From Streptosporangiaceae bacterium (lineage in GTDB: Bacteria > Actinomycetota > Actinomycetes > Streptosporangiales > Streptosporangiaceae), in the NCBI GenBank assembly GCA_025964695.1, contig JAOPYK010000089.1, forward strand, positions 1 to 58,029: DNA of 58,029 nt, read 5' to 3'. The notes below the pieces were generated by a model. It was not told the DNA's origin, did not search any database, and worked only from the letters and a program-made list of their open reading frames with translations. The position numbers and the translations under genes were made by a program. Below, piece after piece: positions 24,773-34,381 of this stretch; position 1 is the stretch's first letter; each line of letters begins with the position of its first letter.

Positions 24773-25282
24773 ATGAGCGACTTCCATCTGGCGCAGTTCA
24801 ACCTGTCCCGCATCCGGCTCCCCCTGGACCACCCCGAGATGGCCGAGTTCATGGCCCTGCTCGACCCGATCAACGCGCTCGCCGACGGCACGCCCGGCCT
24901 GGTCTGGCGCTTCACCGACGGGGCGGCCAACGATGCCACGTCGGTCCGGCCCTTCGCCGACGACGCCGTCCTGGTCAACTTCTCGGTCTGGACGTCGCGG
25001 CCGGCCCTGTGGGACTTCGTCTACCGCAGTGCCCATCTCGACGTCCTGCGGCGCCGCCGCGAGTGGTTCACCCGGGTCGCCGAGCCGTACGTCGTGCTGT
25101 GGTGGATCCCGGCAGGTCACCGGCCCACCGTGCCGGAGGCGGTCGAGCGCCTCGAACTCCTGCGCCTGCACGGGCCGACGCCCGACGCTTTCACCTTCCG
25201 CGAGCCCTTCGAGCCCGTCGAGCCCCTCGAACACTCGGAGTCCGGCGGCCAGGCGCGGCCCGCTCATCCGGCTCGCTCTTGA
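24773..25282 (+). CDS. DUF3291 domain protein
   Basis: A 169-residue protein with HLAQFNLSRIRLPLDHPEMAEF, GLVWRFTDG, VNFSVWTSRPALWDFVYRS and VLWWIPAGHRPTVPEAVERL, all typical of DUF3291. The fold is like antibiotic-biosynthesis monooxygenase barrels; function is unknown. Placement behind operator 2 suggests control by the SufR-like regulator. ATG at 24773 is chosen over an upstream GTG at 24761. Confidence 0.8.
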   Translation: MSDFHLAQFNLSRIRLPLDHPEMAEFMALLDPINALADGTPGLVWRFTDGAANDATSVRPFADDAVLVNFSVWTSRPALWDFVYRSAHLDVLRRRREWFTRVAEPYVVLWWIPAGHRPTVPEAVERLELLRLHGPTPDAFTFREPFEPVEPLEHSESGGQARPAHPARS

Positions 25283-25339
25283 CCGCGGTGCCCTTGCTGC
25301 TCTCTCATAGGACCACCTACCGGTGGATGGGGGCGTGCC

Positions 25340-26989
25340 ATGACGGCGCTGTCTTACACGTCCGGGGTCTGCCAGGCCCCGTTGCTCGGTGACACGATCG
25401 GCGCCGACTTCGATCGGGCGGTGGCCGGGTACGGCGACCGGGACGCCTTAGTGGACGTGCCGTCCGGGCGGCGCTGGTCGTACCGGGAGCTGTCCGCCGA
25501 GGTCGAGGCAGTGGCCCTGGGCCTGCTCGGCCTGGGGGTCGGGAAGGGCGACCGGGTGGGCATCTGGGCGCCGAACTGCGCCGAGTGGGTGTTCGTGCAA
25601 TACGCCACGGCCAAGATCGGCGCCATCCTGGTGAACGTCAACCCGGCCTACCGGGTGCACGAACTGGAGTACGTCCTCAACCAGTCCGGCGTCCGCGCGG
25701 TGGTGGCGGCGCCCAGGTTCAAGACGTCCGACTACGCCGCGATGATCACCCAGGTGCGGCCCGCCTGCCCGGGGCTGCTCGACGTCCTGCTGATCGGCGG
25801 GGAAGAGTGGACCGCGCTGCTGGCGTCCGGCCGGGCCGGTGACGCGGAACGGCTCGCGGAGATCGGCGCCGGGCTCTCGGCCGACGACCCGATCAACCTG
25901 CAGTACACCAGCGGCACCACCGGGTTCCCGAAGGGCGCGACGCTCTCACACCACAACATCCTCAACAACGGCTATTTCGTCGGGGAGCTGTGCGGCTACA
26001 GCGAGCTCGACCGGATCTGCATCCCGGTGCCCTTCTACCACTGCTTCGGCATGGTGATGGGCAACCTGGCGGCCACCAGCCATGGCGCCTGCATGGTGAT
26101 CCCGGCTCCCGGATTCGACCCGAAGGCGACACTGGAGGCGGTGGCGGCCGAGCGATGCACCTCGCTGTACGGGGTGCCGACGATGTTCATCGCCGAGCTC
26201 GCGGTGCTGTCCGAACCGGATGCGCCCGCCTACGACCTGTCCTCGCTGCGCACCGGGATCATGGCGGGCTCACCCTGCCCGGTGGAGGTGATGAAGCAGG
26301 TCATCGAACGGATGGGCATGGCCGAGGTGTCGATCTGCTACGGCATGACCGAGACCTCGCCGGTCTCCACCCAGACCCGGGTGGACGACTCGGTGGACCG
26401 CCGGGTGTCCACGGTCGGCCAGGTGCACCCGCATCTCGAGGTCAAGATCGTGGATCCGCAGACCGGGGTCACCCTGCCGTTCGGTGAGGCGGGGGAGTTC
26501 TGCACCCGTGGCTACTCGGTAATGCTCGGGTACTGGGAGCAGCCCGAGACGACGGCGGAGGCGATCGACGCGGCTCGCTGGATGCACACCGGTGACCTCG
26601 CGGTGATGGACGAGGACGGCTACGTGACGATCACCGGCCGGATCAAGGACATGGTCATCCGGGGTGGCGAGAACGTCTACCCGAGGGAGATCGAGGAGTT
26701 CCTCTACACCCATCCCGACATCCTGGACGCGCAGGTGATCGGGGTGCCCGACGCCACGTACGGCGAGGAGCTGATGGCCTGGATCCGGCTCCGGCCCGGT
26801 GCCGGGCCGCTCACCGCCGGGTCGCTGCGCGAGTTCTGCGCGGGCCGTCTCGCGCACTACAAGATCCCGCGGTACCTCCATCTCGTGGAGGAGTTCCCGA
26901 TGACCGTCACCGGGAAGATCCGCAAGGTGGAGATGCGGGAGCGGTCCGTGGACCTGCTCGGGCTGGGCGGGAACGCCGGGCGCATTTGA
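25340..26989 (+). CDS. Acyl-CoA synthetase (AMP-binding family)
   Basis: A 549-residue ANL-superfamily enzyme activating a carboxylic acid to its CoA thioester. Motifs are the P-loop [35 protein letters not shown], the hinge [22 protein letters not shown] (given in two parts: [18 protein letters not shown], then IEEF) and the catalytic lysine in TVTGKIRK. The sequence is close to the medium/long-chain FadD-type group (FACS). It stands alone between the DUF3291 gene and the MFS-marR operon. Chain length preference cannot be read from sequence. Confidence 0.9.
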   Translation: MTALSYTSGVCQAPLLGDTIGADFDRAVAGYGDRDALVDVPSGRRWSYRELSAEVEAVALGLLGLGVGKGDRVGIWAPNCAEWVFVQYATAKIGAILVNVNPAYRVHELEYVLNQSGVRAVVAAPRFKTSDYAAMITQVRPACPGLLDVLLIGGEEWTALLASGRAGDAERLAEIGAGLSADDPINLQYTSGTTGFPKGATLSHHNILNNGYFVGELCGYSELDRICIPVPFYHCFGMVMGNLAATSHGACMVIPAPGFDPKATLEAVAAERCTSLYGVPTMFIAELAVLSEPDAPAYDLSSLRTGIMAGSPCPVEVMKQVIERMGMAEVSICYGMTETSPVSTQTRVDDSVDRRVSTVGQVHPHLEVKIVDPQTGVTLPFGEAGEFCTRGYSVMLGYWEQPETTAEAIDAARWMHTGDLAVMDEDGYVTITGRIKDMVIRGGENVYPREIEEFLYTHPDILDAQVIGVPDATYGEELMAWIRLRPGAGPLTAGSLREFCAGRLAHYKIPRYLHLVEEFPMTVTGKIRKVEMRERSVDLLGLGGNAGRI

Positions 26990-27029
26990 GCCGCGCCTGA
27001 CCGCCGTACCGGCCCGGTCGGCTCCGGGG

Positions 27030-27485
27030 TCAGCCCGGGTGCGTGCCCAGCAGATCCGTCACGATCCGGTCCAGCGACTCCAGGTCGGTGCCGGTGAGAG
27101 CGAGCAGCGGCGCCGGGGGCTCGCCGAGGATCCGCTCGGCGAGCGCTGCGGCGGCCAGGCCCTCAGCAGTCGCCGTCACAATCTTCGCTCGCCGGTCCCC
27201 GGGATGCACCGTGCGCTCCACCAGGCCGCGTTTCTCCAGGTCCTGGACCACCAGCGTGGTGTACGGCGCGTCGGTCGACAGCTCCGCCGCCAGCTCCCGC
27301 ATCGTCCGGGGGCCCTTGGCCAGCCGGCGCAGCGCCTTGGCCCGGATGAAGCTCATGCCGAGTGCGCCGCAGACCTCGTCGCGCTTGTCATGAAGGTCGA
27401 GCACCAGCGTGCGCATGCCGTTCCACACCCGGGCGGCGGTGTCGGCGTACGGTCCGGTGCGGGGTTCGGCCTCGGGAGTGTTCAT
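27030..27485 (-). CDS. MarR-family repressor of the MFS exporter
   Basis: A 151-residue MarR-type regulator with a winged helix (TMRELAAELSTDAPYTTLVV), the wing motif VHPGDRRAKIVTAT and flanking dimer helices. Its ATG overlaps the MFS stop (ATGA), so exporter and regulator are made from one message and the product probably represses the shared promoter through the palindrome at 28932-28964. A small lipophilic drug-like inducer is usual for this arrangement. Confidence 0.9.
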   Translation of the reverse strand: MNTPEAEPRTGPYADTAARVWNGMRTLVLDLHDKRDEVCGALGMSFIRAKALRRLAKGPRTMRELAAELSTDAPYTTLVVQDLEKRGLVERTVHPGDRRAKIVTATAEGLAAAALAERILGEPPAPLLALTGTDLESLDRIVTDLLGTHPG

Positions 27486-28918
27486 GGTGTCTTCACCGGG
27501 ATCTTCGCTTCCTCGGGGATCAGCCGGGCCGCGGTCCGCTCGGCGGTCCGCCGCGCCCATCGTCCCGTGGTGAGGATACCCAGACAGAAGACGACGGCGC
27601 CGTACCCGGTGACGATCCACCACCCGGTGCGGCTGGCCTCGGCGAATCCGGTGTCCACCGTGCCGATGGCCACCACCGATCCGGCGATGGCGACGCCGAG
27701 CGACTGGCCGACCTGACGGCTGGTGGACGCGGTGGCGGCGGCGACCCCGGCCTGCGAGATCGGCATCCCCGACACGGCGGTGTTGGTGATCGGAGGGTTG
27801 ACCATCGCGAAGCCGAACCCGAAGACCACGTAGGTGAAGATCAGCCAGCCGATCGGTGTCCGGACGGTCAGCCCGGTCAGCATGAGGCCGCTCGTGGCTA
27901 TGGCCACGCCGGCCACCAGCAGCGAAAGGCGTGGCCCGCGGATGCTCACCAGCCGGCCCGACAGCGGCCCGAACACCACCGTCATCGCGGCCATGGGCAG
28001 TGTGCACAGCCCGGCGTGCAGTGCCGAAAAGCCCCGTACGTCCTGGAGATAGAGGGTGTTGAGGAAGAGGAAGCCGCCGAGCGCGGCGAAGGCGCTCACC
28101 GCGATGACCGTCGCACCGGAGAACGGCGCGCTGCGGAAGAAACGCAGGTCGATAAGCGGATCCTCACGTCTGGGCTCGTACCAGAGCAGGCCGGTCAGCG
28201 CGGCGGCGGACAGGCCGAAGAACCCGAGGATCTTGGCCGAGCCCCAGCCCGCCCCCGGCCACTCGATGATCCCGTACGTCACCGACGCCAGCATGACGGC
28301 GATCAACGCCTGCCCGACGGGGTCGATGCGACGTGGGCGCGGCGCCCTGGACTCGGGTACGTACAGCGCGGTCAGGACCAGGGCGGCCAGGCCGACCGGG
28401 AGGTTGATCCAGAAGATCGCCCGCCAGCCCACCGTGCCGACCAGCGCGCCGCCCACCACCGGGCCGAGCGCCATGCTGATCCCCACCACCCCGGCCCACA
28501 CGCCGATCGCCCGGGCGCGCTCGCGAGCGTCGGTGAAGGTGTTGGTGATGATCGACATGGCCACCGGGTTGAGCATCGATCCGCCCGCCGCCTGCACCAT
28601 CCGGAACAGCACCAGCCAACCCAGCCCGGGGGCGACACTGCACAGCAGTGATCCGAGGGAGAAGAGCACCAGCCCGGACTGGAAGGTGCGGCGCCGGCCG
28701 ATCCGGTCCGCGGTCGAACCCGACAGCATCAGCAGGCTGGCCAGTACCAGCGTGTAGGCGTCGATCGTCCACTGCAGGCCGGAGACCCCCGCGTGCAGGT
28801 CACGCCTGATGTCGGGAAGCGCGACGTTCACGATCGTGTTGTCGAGCCCGACGATGAACAGGCTCATACAGCAGATCGCGAGCACGAGCATCCGGCGGCG
28901 GTGGCTGAGTTCGGGCAT
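27482..28918 (-). CDS. DHA2-type MFS multidrug exporter
   Basis: A 478-residue transporter with about 14 helices (EmrB/QacA type). Motif A-like GSTADRIGRRRTFQ, motif C-like GVVGISMALGPVVGG and the start FIVGLDNTIVNVALPDI with the conserved Asp in helix 1 are present. It should extrude hydrophobic compounds using the proton gradient. ATG at 28918; GGGG just upstream. Cotranscribed with the marR gene that follows. Confidence 0.9.
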   Translation of the reverse strand: MPELSHRRRMLVLAICCMSLFIVGLDNTIVNVALPDIRRDLHAGVSGLQWTIDAYTLVLASLLMLSGSTADRIGRRRTFQSGLVLFSLGSLLCSVAPGLGWLVLFRMVQAAGGSMLNPVAMSIITNTFTDARERARAIGVWAGVVGISMALGPVVGGALVGTVGWRAIFWINLPVGLAALVLTALYVPESRAPRPRRIDPVGQALIAVMLASVTYGIIEWPGAGWGSAKILGFFGLSAAALTGLLWYEPRREDPLIDLRFFRSAPFSGATVIAVSAFAALGGFLFLNTLYLQDVRGFSALHAGLCTLPMAAMTVVFGPLSGRLVSIRGPRLSLLVAGVAIATSGLMLTGLTVRTPIGWLIFTYVVFGFGFAMVNPPITNTAVSGMPISQAGVAAATASTSRQVGQSLGVAIAGSVVAIGTVDTGFAEASRTGWWIVTGYGAVVFCLGILTTGRWARRTAERTAARLIPEEAKIPVKTP

Positions 28919-28931
28919 GATCCCCACGATG

Positions 28932-28964
28932 GTTGTACGGCTACAATAGTTTCTACCGTACAAC
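28932..28964. promoter_or_regulatory. MarR operator and promoter of the MFS-marR operon
   Basis: Inverted repeat GTTGTACGG (28932-28940) and CCGTACAAC (28956-28964) with a 15-nt spacer. Inside the left half is a tighter palindrome TTGTA-CGGC-TACAA (28933-28946), the typical MarR site form. A minus-strand TATTGT overlaps it as a likely -10 box. Binding would shut off the operon. Confidence 0.7.
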
Positions 28965-28999
28965 TTGATGCGGGGGTACGTGGGGTACCCGATCCGTTC

Positions 29000-30022
29000 T
29001 CAGGTGGTCTCGGCCGGGACGGATGAGGCCGTGGCAGTCCGGGTCAGGGTGGCGGCGACGAACGCGCCCAGTTCGCCGATGGCCGCGCGGGACTCGGGCA
29101 GCAGCGGGCCGAGAGCCTGAAAGACGTGCAACTGGCGGTCCCAGACCTTCAGGGTGCAGGGCACCCCCGCCGCGGCGAGGCGGTGCGCCATCCGCTCGGC
29201 GTCGCAGTAGAGGATCTCGGTGGAGCTCGCGCTGATCAGCGCCGGGGGCAGGCCTCGCAGATCGGCCTGGATCGGGGAGATGCGCGGGTCGGTGAGGTCC
29301 GCCCCGGGCAGCAGGAACTCCACCAGCAGTTCCAGGACCTCCATCGGCGCCGTCGGATCGAGCCGGGCGTTCTGGTGTTCCAGCTTCGAGGTGAGGTCCA
29401 TGTCAAGCATGGGGGACAGCGCGACGATACCGGCGGGCAGCGGCAGCCCTCGTTCCCGGGCGAGCAGGGTCGTCGCGAAGGACATGTAACCGCCTGCCGA
29501 GTCGCCGGCGACGACGATGTCCTGCGGCCGGACTCCCTGGTCCAGCAGCCACTCGTAGGAGGTCAGGCAGTCCTCGACCTCCGCTTCGAAGGGCACCGTC
29601 GGCACCATGCGGTAGTCCACCGACAGTGCGGGCACCCCCGCTGCGGCGGAGAGCCGGGAGATCAGCCGGCGGTGGGTGTTGAGACCGCAGGTCACCCAGG
29701 CGCCGCCGTGGAAGTAGAGCATCACCCCCCGGTCCCGGCCGGGGCCGATCCCGGTGCCGTGCACCCACTCGGCTCCGAACCCGTCCAGCCGGACCCGCTC
29801 GACGTGGGTCCCGCGGGGCAGTGGCGCGTACCCGGCGAGCCGGTCCAGGGCGGCCAGCCGGCGCAGATCGTCGGGGCCGAAGCCGACCGGGGACCCGGTC
29901 TTGGCCTTGACCCGGTTCGCCCTGCGCCGCACCACCGCTCCGATGCCCGCGCCCAGCGCCCGGGAGCGCCAGCTCGCCCCGCCGTTCCGTTCGATCACAA
30001 GAGTCACGGGCGGTGTGGCCAT
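29000..30022 (-). CDS. Alpha/beta hydrolase of the HSL (esterase/lipase) family
   Basis: A 340-residue esterase with the oxyanion motif YFHGGAWVTCG, nucleophile elbow GDSAGGYMS, an HSL-type acid region (STEILYCDAERMA) and the histidine in QLHVFQ. This set defines the hormone-sensitive-lipase-like carboxylesterases. No signal peptide is seen, so it is cytosolic. GAGGAGG lies upstream of the ATG. Short-chain acyl esters are the probable substrates. Confidence 0.88.
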   Translation of the reverse strand: MATPPVTLVIERNGGASWRSRALGAGIGAVVRRRANRVKAKTGSPVGFGPDDLRRLAALDRLAGYAPLPRGTHVERVRLDGFGAEWVHGTGIGPGRDRGVMLYFHGGAWVTCGLNTHRRLISRLSAAAGVPALSVDYRMVPTVPFEAEVEDCLTSYEWLLDQGVRPQDIVVAGDSAGGYMSFATTLLARERGLPLPAGIVALSPMLDMDLTSKLEHQNARLDPTAPMEVLELLVEFLLPGADLTDPRISPIQADLRGLPPALISASSTEILYCDAERMAHRLAAAGVPCTLKVWDRQLHVFQALGPLLPESRAAIGELGAFVAATLTRTATASSVPAETT

Positions 30023-30126
30023 GACCGGGCCTCCTCGGCGGGCGGGAGTGGGATCGCCCTGAATGGTGACACGCCGGTCATTCCGCGACTACCCGGCTGT
30101 GAGGCATGTCACCACCGCGGAAGGGA

Positions 30127-30170
30127 GCCCCGCCTCGTGCCGGGTGCAGGTGGAGGCGAAGAGGCGGGGC
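30127..30170 (-). terminator. Terminator of the small secreted protein gene
   Basis: Arms GCCCCGCCTC (30127-30136) and GAGGCGGGGC (30161-30170), 10 bp, with a 24-nt loop. It lies just downstream of the minus-strand gene ending at 30185. Confidence 0.5.
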
Positions 30171-30184
30171 GCCCGCTTATGCGG

Positions 30185-30460
30185 TCAGGCCTTGAACCAG
30201 CGCCACTTCCCGTCGCTGTACTTGATGCAGCGGTACTGCTGGGTGCCCGTGGACGCGGTCCCGGACTGGCCGTGCGCGGCGGTCGTGCAGTGCGCTCCCG
30301 GCGTCACGCAAGACCAGGTCGTGCCCGCCTTGTGGAGGTGGCAGCGGGACTTGGGCTTGGCCACGGCCACGGTGACGGTGGCGGCGTGGGCGGACAGGAC
30401 GGATCCGGCGGACAGCACGCCGGCCGCCACCGCCCCGGCAATGGTGATCTTCTTGAGCAT
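30185..30460 (-). CDS. Small secreted cysteine-containing protein
   Basis: A 91-residue product with a clear signal peptide (MLKKITIAGAVAAGVLSAGS, cleavage near SAHA-AT). The mature part of about 65 residues carries four cysteines (SRCHLH, WSCVT, AHCTT, YRCIK) and ends in DGKWRWFKA. I do not recognise the family. Two disulfides in the exported protein are likely. GAAGGAAAC precedes the ATG; a short TCGCC/GGCGA hairpin lies in the 5' region. Confidence 0.7.
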   Translation of the reverse strand: MLKKITIAGAVAAGVLSAGSVLSAHAATVTVAVAKPKSRCHLHKAGTTWSCVTPGAHCTTAAHGQSGTASTGTQQYRCIKYSDGKWRWFKA

Positions 30461-30589
30461 GAGTTTCCTTCGGTGTTGCGGACAACTACGCTCCGTGTCT
30501 ATCGCCTATCGGCGAGTGACGTGCCGTGGTTTTCCGTCTCCGAACCCTGCGTTAACCCGCGCGGCGGTCCAGGCGCCCGTCTCCTGGCG

Positions 30590-31765
30590 CTATGCCGTGG
30601 CGACCGGGGCCGGCCGGGTGTTCGCGACGGCCTCCCGGAGCCCGTCCGGGGTGAAGATCTGGCTCTGCGGCAACGTGGTCCCGTCCAGCCGCAGTGTCGG
30701 AGTGCCCTGGACGCCGGCCGCCAGTGCCGCCTGGGTGGCCTGTCGCACCTCGCCGTCCTTCTGCAGGCTTGATACGCAGGTGGCGAACGAGGGATCGTCG
30801 ATGCCGGCCTGCCTGCCCCAGTTCAGCAGGTCCGCCGCGGCGAACCCGTCCTGCCCTTCCGGCGGCTGGTTCTGGAAGAGAAGATCGTGGAAGGCGATCC
30901 AGTTGCCGGCCGGCGCGCAGAGCGCGGCCCCGGCGGCCCGTCGGGAGTTGGACGCGAGAGGTTCCCGGGTGAACAGCTGGAACGGCCGGTAGACCACCTT
31001 CACCTTGCCGTCGGCGACCAGTTGCCGCAGTGTCGAGCCGTTCGTTTCCTCGAAGGCCTTGCAGACCGGGCACTGGAAGTCCTCGTAGATCTCCAGAACC
31101 GGCTGGTCGACCCCGGGCCGGGCGAGCGCGATCGAGCCGTCCGGCTGCCGGGTGGCCTGGCCGGCCTGATCCTGGCCCGGACCCTGGCTCGCGCCGGGCG
31201 GGTTGCCGATCAGCCCGGTCCCTCCGCCGCCAGTCCTGGCGAGCACGACCAGGACGCCGGCGATCACCAGCACCGCGAGGATCCCGAAGGCGCCGAGGGC
31301 GATGATCCAGGCGCGTGTCCCCTTCCGCGGGGATCCCGCGTAGCCGGGCGGGTACTGCGGGCCGTAGTAGGGCTGCTGGAAAGAGCCCGGCGGCGGAGGA
31401 GCGGGGGCCCATCCCGGCCCGCCGGCCGGTCGCAGTGGAGTGCCGGGAGGACCGTACGGGCCGTGCGGGCCCTGCACGGGCGCGCTCGGCGCGGGCCCGC
31501 CAGGTGGCCCCCACTGCGGCTGCGGTCCCGGCTCGGGTGCCCTTCCCGGCCCCTGAGTTCCAGGCCCCTGAGTTCCCTGAGTTCCAGGCCACTGAGTTCC
31601 AGGACCGGGTGTTCCAGGACCGGGTGCTCCCCGGCCGGGCGTTCCAGGACCGGGTGCTCCCCGGCCGGGCGTTCCAGCGCCGGGCGTTCCAGGGGCCGAC
31701 GTTCCGGGCCCGGGTGTGCCGGGCTCGGCGGGCTGTTCCGAGGCTCCGCGGGGGTCGTCCTCCAT
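30590..31765 (-). CDS. Membrane-anchored DsbA-like thiol oxidoreductase
   Basis: A 391-residue protein: a disordered N-terminal region of about 145 residues rich in Pro/Gly/Thr, one membrane helix near 153-177 (AWIIALGAFGILAVLVIAGV), and an outward DsbA-like thioredoxin domain with active site CPVC in YEDFQCPVCKAFEE. The cis-proline appears in VQGTPTLRLDG. It probably makes or rearranges disulfides in exported proteins, of which the neighbouring small secreted protein could be one. GAGAGGAGC precedes the ATG. Confidence 0.85.
   Translation of the reverse strand: MEDDPRGASEQPAEPGTPGPGTSAPGTPGAGTPGRGAPGPGTPGRGAPGPGTPGPGTQWPGTQGTQGPGTQGPGRAPEPGPQPQWGPPGGPAPSAPVQGPHGPYGPPGTPLRPAGGPGWAPAPPPPGSFQQPYYGPQYPPGYAGSPRKGTRAWIIALGAFGILAVLVIAGVLVVLARTGGGGTGLIGNPPGASQGPGQDQAGQATRQPDGSIALARPGVDQPVLEIYEDFQCPVCKAFEETNGSTLRQLVADGKVKVVYRPFQLFTREPLASNSRRAAGAALCAPAGNWIAFHDLLFQNQPPEGQDGFAAADLLNWGRQAGIDDPSFATCVSSLQKDGEVRQATQAALAAGVQGTPTLRLDGTTLPQSQIFTPDGLREAVANTRPAPVATA
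31540..31720 (-). repeat. In-frame PGTPG-type repeats in the DsbA-like protein
   Basis: About twelve short imperfect repeats of 12-15 nt encoding units such as PGTPGRGA and QGPGT. Such runs are prone to slippage, so their number may vary between strains. Confidence 0.6.
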
Positions 31766-31944
31766 GCGCGAACGCTCCTCTCTGGACGTTCGCCCTAGTG
31801 TGTCGTACTTCGGGGAGCGGCACTCACGCCACAGCCGTGCGCACGGCCCGGGAAGCGGCCAGATCGCGGTGACGCCGGGTCTCCCGCACCGGAACGCGCG
31901 AAGGGCCGCCGGAGACTCCGACGGGGCAGGCGGGACTTTTCCGG

Positions 31945-32925
31945 TCAGAGCACGCCGTTGGCGGTGCGTACGGGATCAGGGGCACCGGCCGGGAGCGCTC
32001 CGGGAAGCACGTCCAGACGGCGCAGGATGACACCTTCACGCAGCGCCCATGGGCAGATCTCCAGCTCGGGCAGCCCGAACAGGTCCATGGTGGCGTCGGC
32101 GACCAGCGCACCGGCGACCAGCTGGGGCGCCCGGCCTTCGGAGACGCCCGGCAGCTCCGCCCGCTCCCGCGCCGTCATCCGGGCCAGCCGGTCGGCCCAC
32201 TCGGTCACGTGGGCGTGGCTCAGGACCCGCTTGACGTACGGGCCCTGATCGGAGGGGGCCGCACCGGCGATCCGGGCGAGCTGCTTGAACGTCTTCGACG
32301 TGGCCACCGCGTGGTCGGGCCGGCCGTACCGCATGACCGAGCCGGCGGTACGGGCGATCTCCGCCCGGATGTGCTTGCGCAGCGCGCGTACCTCGTCGGG
32401 GGGCGGCGGGTCGGCGGTGAAGCAGTCGCGGGTGAGCCGGCCGGCGCCGAGCGGCAGCGAGATCGCCACGTCGGGTTCCTCGTCGACCCCGGAGGCGATT
32501 TCCAGCGAGCCGCCGCCGATGTCCAGGACCAGCAGGCGCCCCGACGACCAGCCGAACCAGCGCCGCACGGCCAGGAAGGTCAGCCGTGACTCGTGCTCCC
32601 CGGACAGCACCTGGATGTCCGCGCCGGTGTCGGCCCTGATGCCGGAAAGGATCTGCTCGCCGTTGACCGCCTCCCGGACGGCGGAGGTGGCGAACGAGAC
32701 CAGATCCTGGACCCCCTTGTCCTCCGCCACCTGGAGCGCCTCGTCCACGAAGGAGCGCAGCCGCTGCTCGCCTTCGCCGGACAGCCGCGCACCGTCCTCC
32801 AGATGGTCGGCCAGGCGCAGACTGGCCTTGTGGGAGTAGGCGGGCTGCGGGCGCGCGCCCTGATGCGCGTCGACCACCAGCAGATGCACCGTGTTGGAGC
32901 CCACGTCCAGCACACCGAGTCTCAT
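31945..32925 (-). CDS. Ppx/GppA phosphatase family protein
   Basis: A 326-residue protein of the ASKHA fold beginning [20 protein letters not shown] (phosphate 1 loop), with [12 protein letters not shown] and [14 protein letters not shown] (phosphate 2 loop). It should hydrolyse polyphosphate or pppGpp. Actinomycetes commonly have two short paralogues of this length. ATG at 32925 lies 6 nt behind TAGCGT on the minus strand, which suggests a leaderless transcript. Confidence 0.9.
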   Translation of the reverse strand: MRLGVLDVGSNTVHLLVVDAHQGARPQPAYSHKASLRLADHLEDGARLSGEGEQRLRSFVDEALQVAEDKGVQDLVSFATSAVREAVNGEQILSGIRADTGADIQVLSGEHESRLTFLAVRRWFGWSSGRLLVLDIGGGSLEIASGVDEEPDVAISLPLGAGRLTRDCFTADPPPPDEVRALRKHIRAEIARTAGSVMRYGRPDHAVATSKTFKQLARIAGAAPSDQGPYVKRVLSHAHVTEWADRLARMTARERAELPGVSEGRAPQLVAGALVADATMDLFGLPELEICPWALREGVILRRLDVLPGALPAGAPDPVRTANGVL

Positions 32926-33085
32926 GATTCGACGCTACCCATCTCGTAGTCGTCCGGAGCCGGAAAGTACATACCGGCTGCCCTGGATGGACAATTTCAT
33001 TCCCATTCTGCCGGTAACCAGGGGGAATCTGGCCGTGCCGCGCTCCCATCGGCTAGCGTGAACGCCGACGCCGGAGGGGGTGGAG

Positions 33086-33445
33086 ATGGGTTTCCTGCTG
33101 GACGGCGCGGGCCTGCTCGTCCTCGCGCTGTGGGTGTTCTGCATCATCGACGTGATCACGACCGATGAGTCGCTCTGCCGGAATCTGCCCAAGACCCTGT
33201 GGTTGATGATCGTCCTCATCCTGCCCGACGTCGGGTCGGTCATCTGGCTGGTGGCCGGCCGGCCATGGATCGCCCGGGTCCCGGGCGCTCTGCCCTACCA
33301 GGGCGAGGCCGGCCGCGAACCCGGGCCCGGCCGCGCCGCCCCCGCCAATCCCGAGGACGACGAGGCCTTCCTGCGGGGCCTGCGGGAGCGGGTGGAGGAG
33401 CAGCGCCGCAAGGCCAGGGAACAGCGCAAACCCGACGACGAGTGA
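33086..33445 (+). CDS. PLD-nuclease N-terminal domain (PLDc_N) membrane protein
   Basis: A 119-residue protein with two helices near 8-24 and 38-56, including CIIDVITTD, LWLMIVLILPDVGSVIWLVA and GRP, the standard PLDc_N signature. The C-terminal half is charged and ends in a coiled-coil-like ERVEEQRRKAREQRK. GGAGG at 33073 supports ATG 33086. It is the isolated helix pair, not a whole cardiolipin synthase; function unknown. Confidence 0.85.
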   Translation: MGFLLDGAGLLVLALWVFCIIDVITTDESLCRNLPKTLWLMIVLILPDVGSVIWLVAGRPWIARVPGALPYQGEAGREPGPGRAAPANPEDDEAFLRGLRERVEEQRRKAREQRKPDDE

Positions 33446-33460
33446 TCGTACGGTGGGATC

Positions 33461-34381
33461 ATGCAGATCACACGTGCGGAGATCGAGGCCGCCTCCTCCC
33501 GGATCGCCGGTCACGTCCGGCGCACCCCGACCGCCGAGATCGAGCCCGGCACGCTCTGGTTCAAGCTGGAGCAGCTGCAGCACTCCGGCAGCTTCAAGGC
33601 TCGCGGTGCCTTCAACCGGATCCTGTCGGCCATCGAGGCGGGCGCCCTGCCCGTGAGCGGGGTGGTCGCAGCCTCCGGCGGCAACGCGGGCCTGGCCGTG
33701 GCGTACGCCGCGGGGCGGCTGGGCGTGCCCGCCGAGGTGTACGTGCCCGAGACCGCCCCCGAGGTCAAGGTGCGCAGGCTCGTCGCGCTGGGCGCCACCG
33801 TGGTCCAGGTGGGGAGCAAGTACGCCGACGCTCACGTGGCCTCCCTCAAACGGGCCGCCGAGACCGGCGCACTGCAGTGCCACGCCTACGACCAGCCGGA
33901 GGTCTGCGCCGGGCAGGGCACGCTCGGCCTGGAGCTCCTCGAGCAGACCGGCGGTGTCGACACCATCCTCATCGCCGTTGGGGGCGGCGGGCTGATGGCC
34001 GGCGTCGCCGCTGCCGCGGCCGGGCAGGCCCGGGTGGTCGCGGTGGAACCGCGGACCATTCCCACGCTCCACGACGCCCTGCGTGCCGGTCGGCCGGTCG
34101 ACGTCGAGATCTCCGGGATCGCCGCCGACTCGCTCGGCGCCACCCGGATCGGCGACATCGCCTATGACGTCGCCACCCGTACAGGCGTGGTCTCGCTGCT
34201 GGTCGAGGACGCCGACATCGTCGAGGCGCGGCGGCTGCTGTGGGAGCGGCACCGTCTCACGGTCGAGCACGGCACTGCCGCCGCGTTCGCCGCACTGCAA
34301 ACGGGTGGCTACCGCCCCGCCGCGGGAGAACGGGTCGCCGTGGTGCTGTGCGGGGCCAACACCGACCCGTCGGACCTCTAG
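33461..34381 (+). CDS. Threonine/serine dehydratase-like PLP enzyme
   Basis: A 306-residue fold-type II PLP enzyme with the Schiff-base lysine in HSGSFKARGA, the substrate loop AASGGNAG, and the phosphate-binding VGGGGLMAG. Length fits catabolic dehydratases or serine racemase-like enzymes without a C-terminal regulatory domain. It likely deaminates serine or threonine to the 2-oxoacid. ATG at 33461 follows TACGGT by exactly 6 nt (leaderless). Confidence 0.88.
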   Translation: MQITRAEIEAASSRIAGHVRRTPTAEIEPGTLWFKLEQLQHSGSFKARGAFNRILSAIEAGALPVSGVVAASGGNAGLAVAYAAGRLGVPAEVYVPETAPEVKVRRLVALGATVVQVGSKYADAHVASLKRAAETGALQCHAYDQPEVCAGQGTLGLELLEQTGGVDTILIAVGGGGLMAGVAAAAAGQARVVAVEPRTIPTLHDALRAGRPVDVEISGIAADSLGATRIGDIAYDVATRTGVVSLLVEDADIVEARRLLWERHRLTVEHGTAAAFAALQTGGYRPAAGERVAVVLCGANTDPSDL

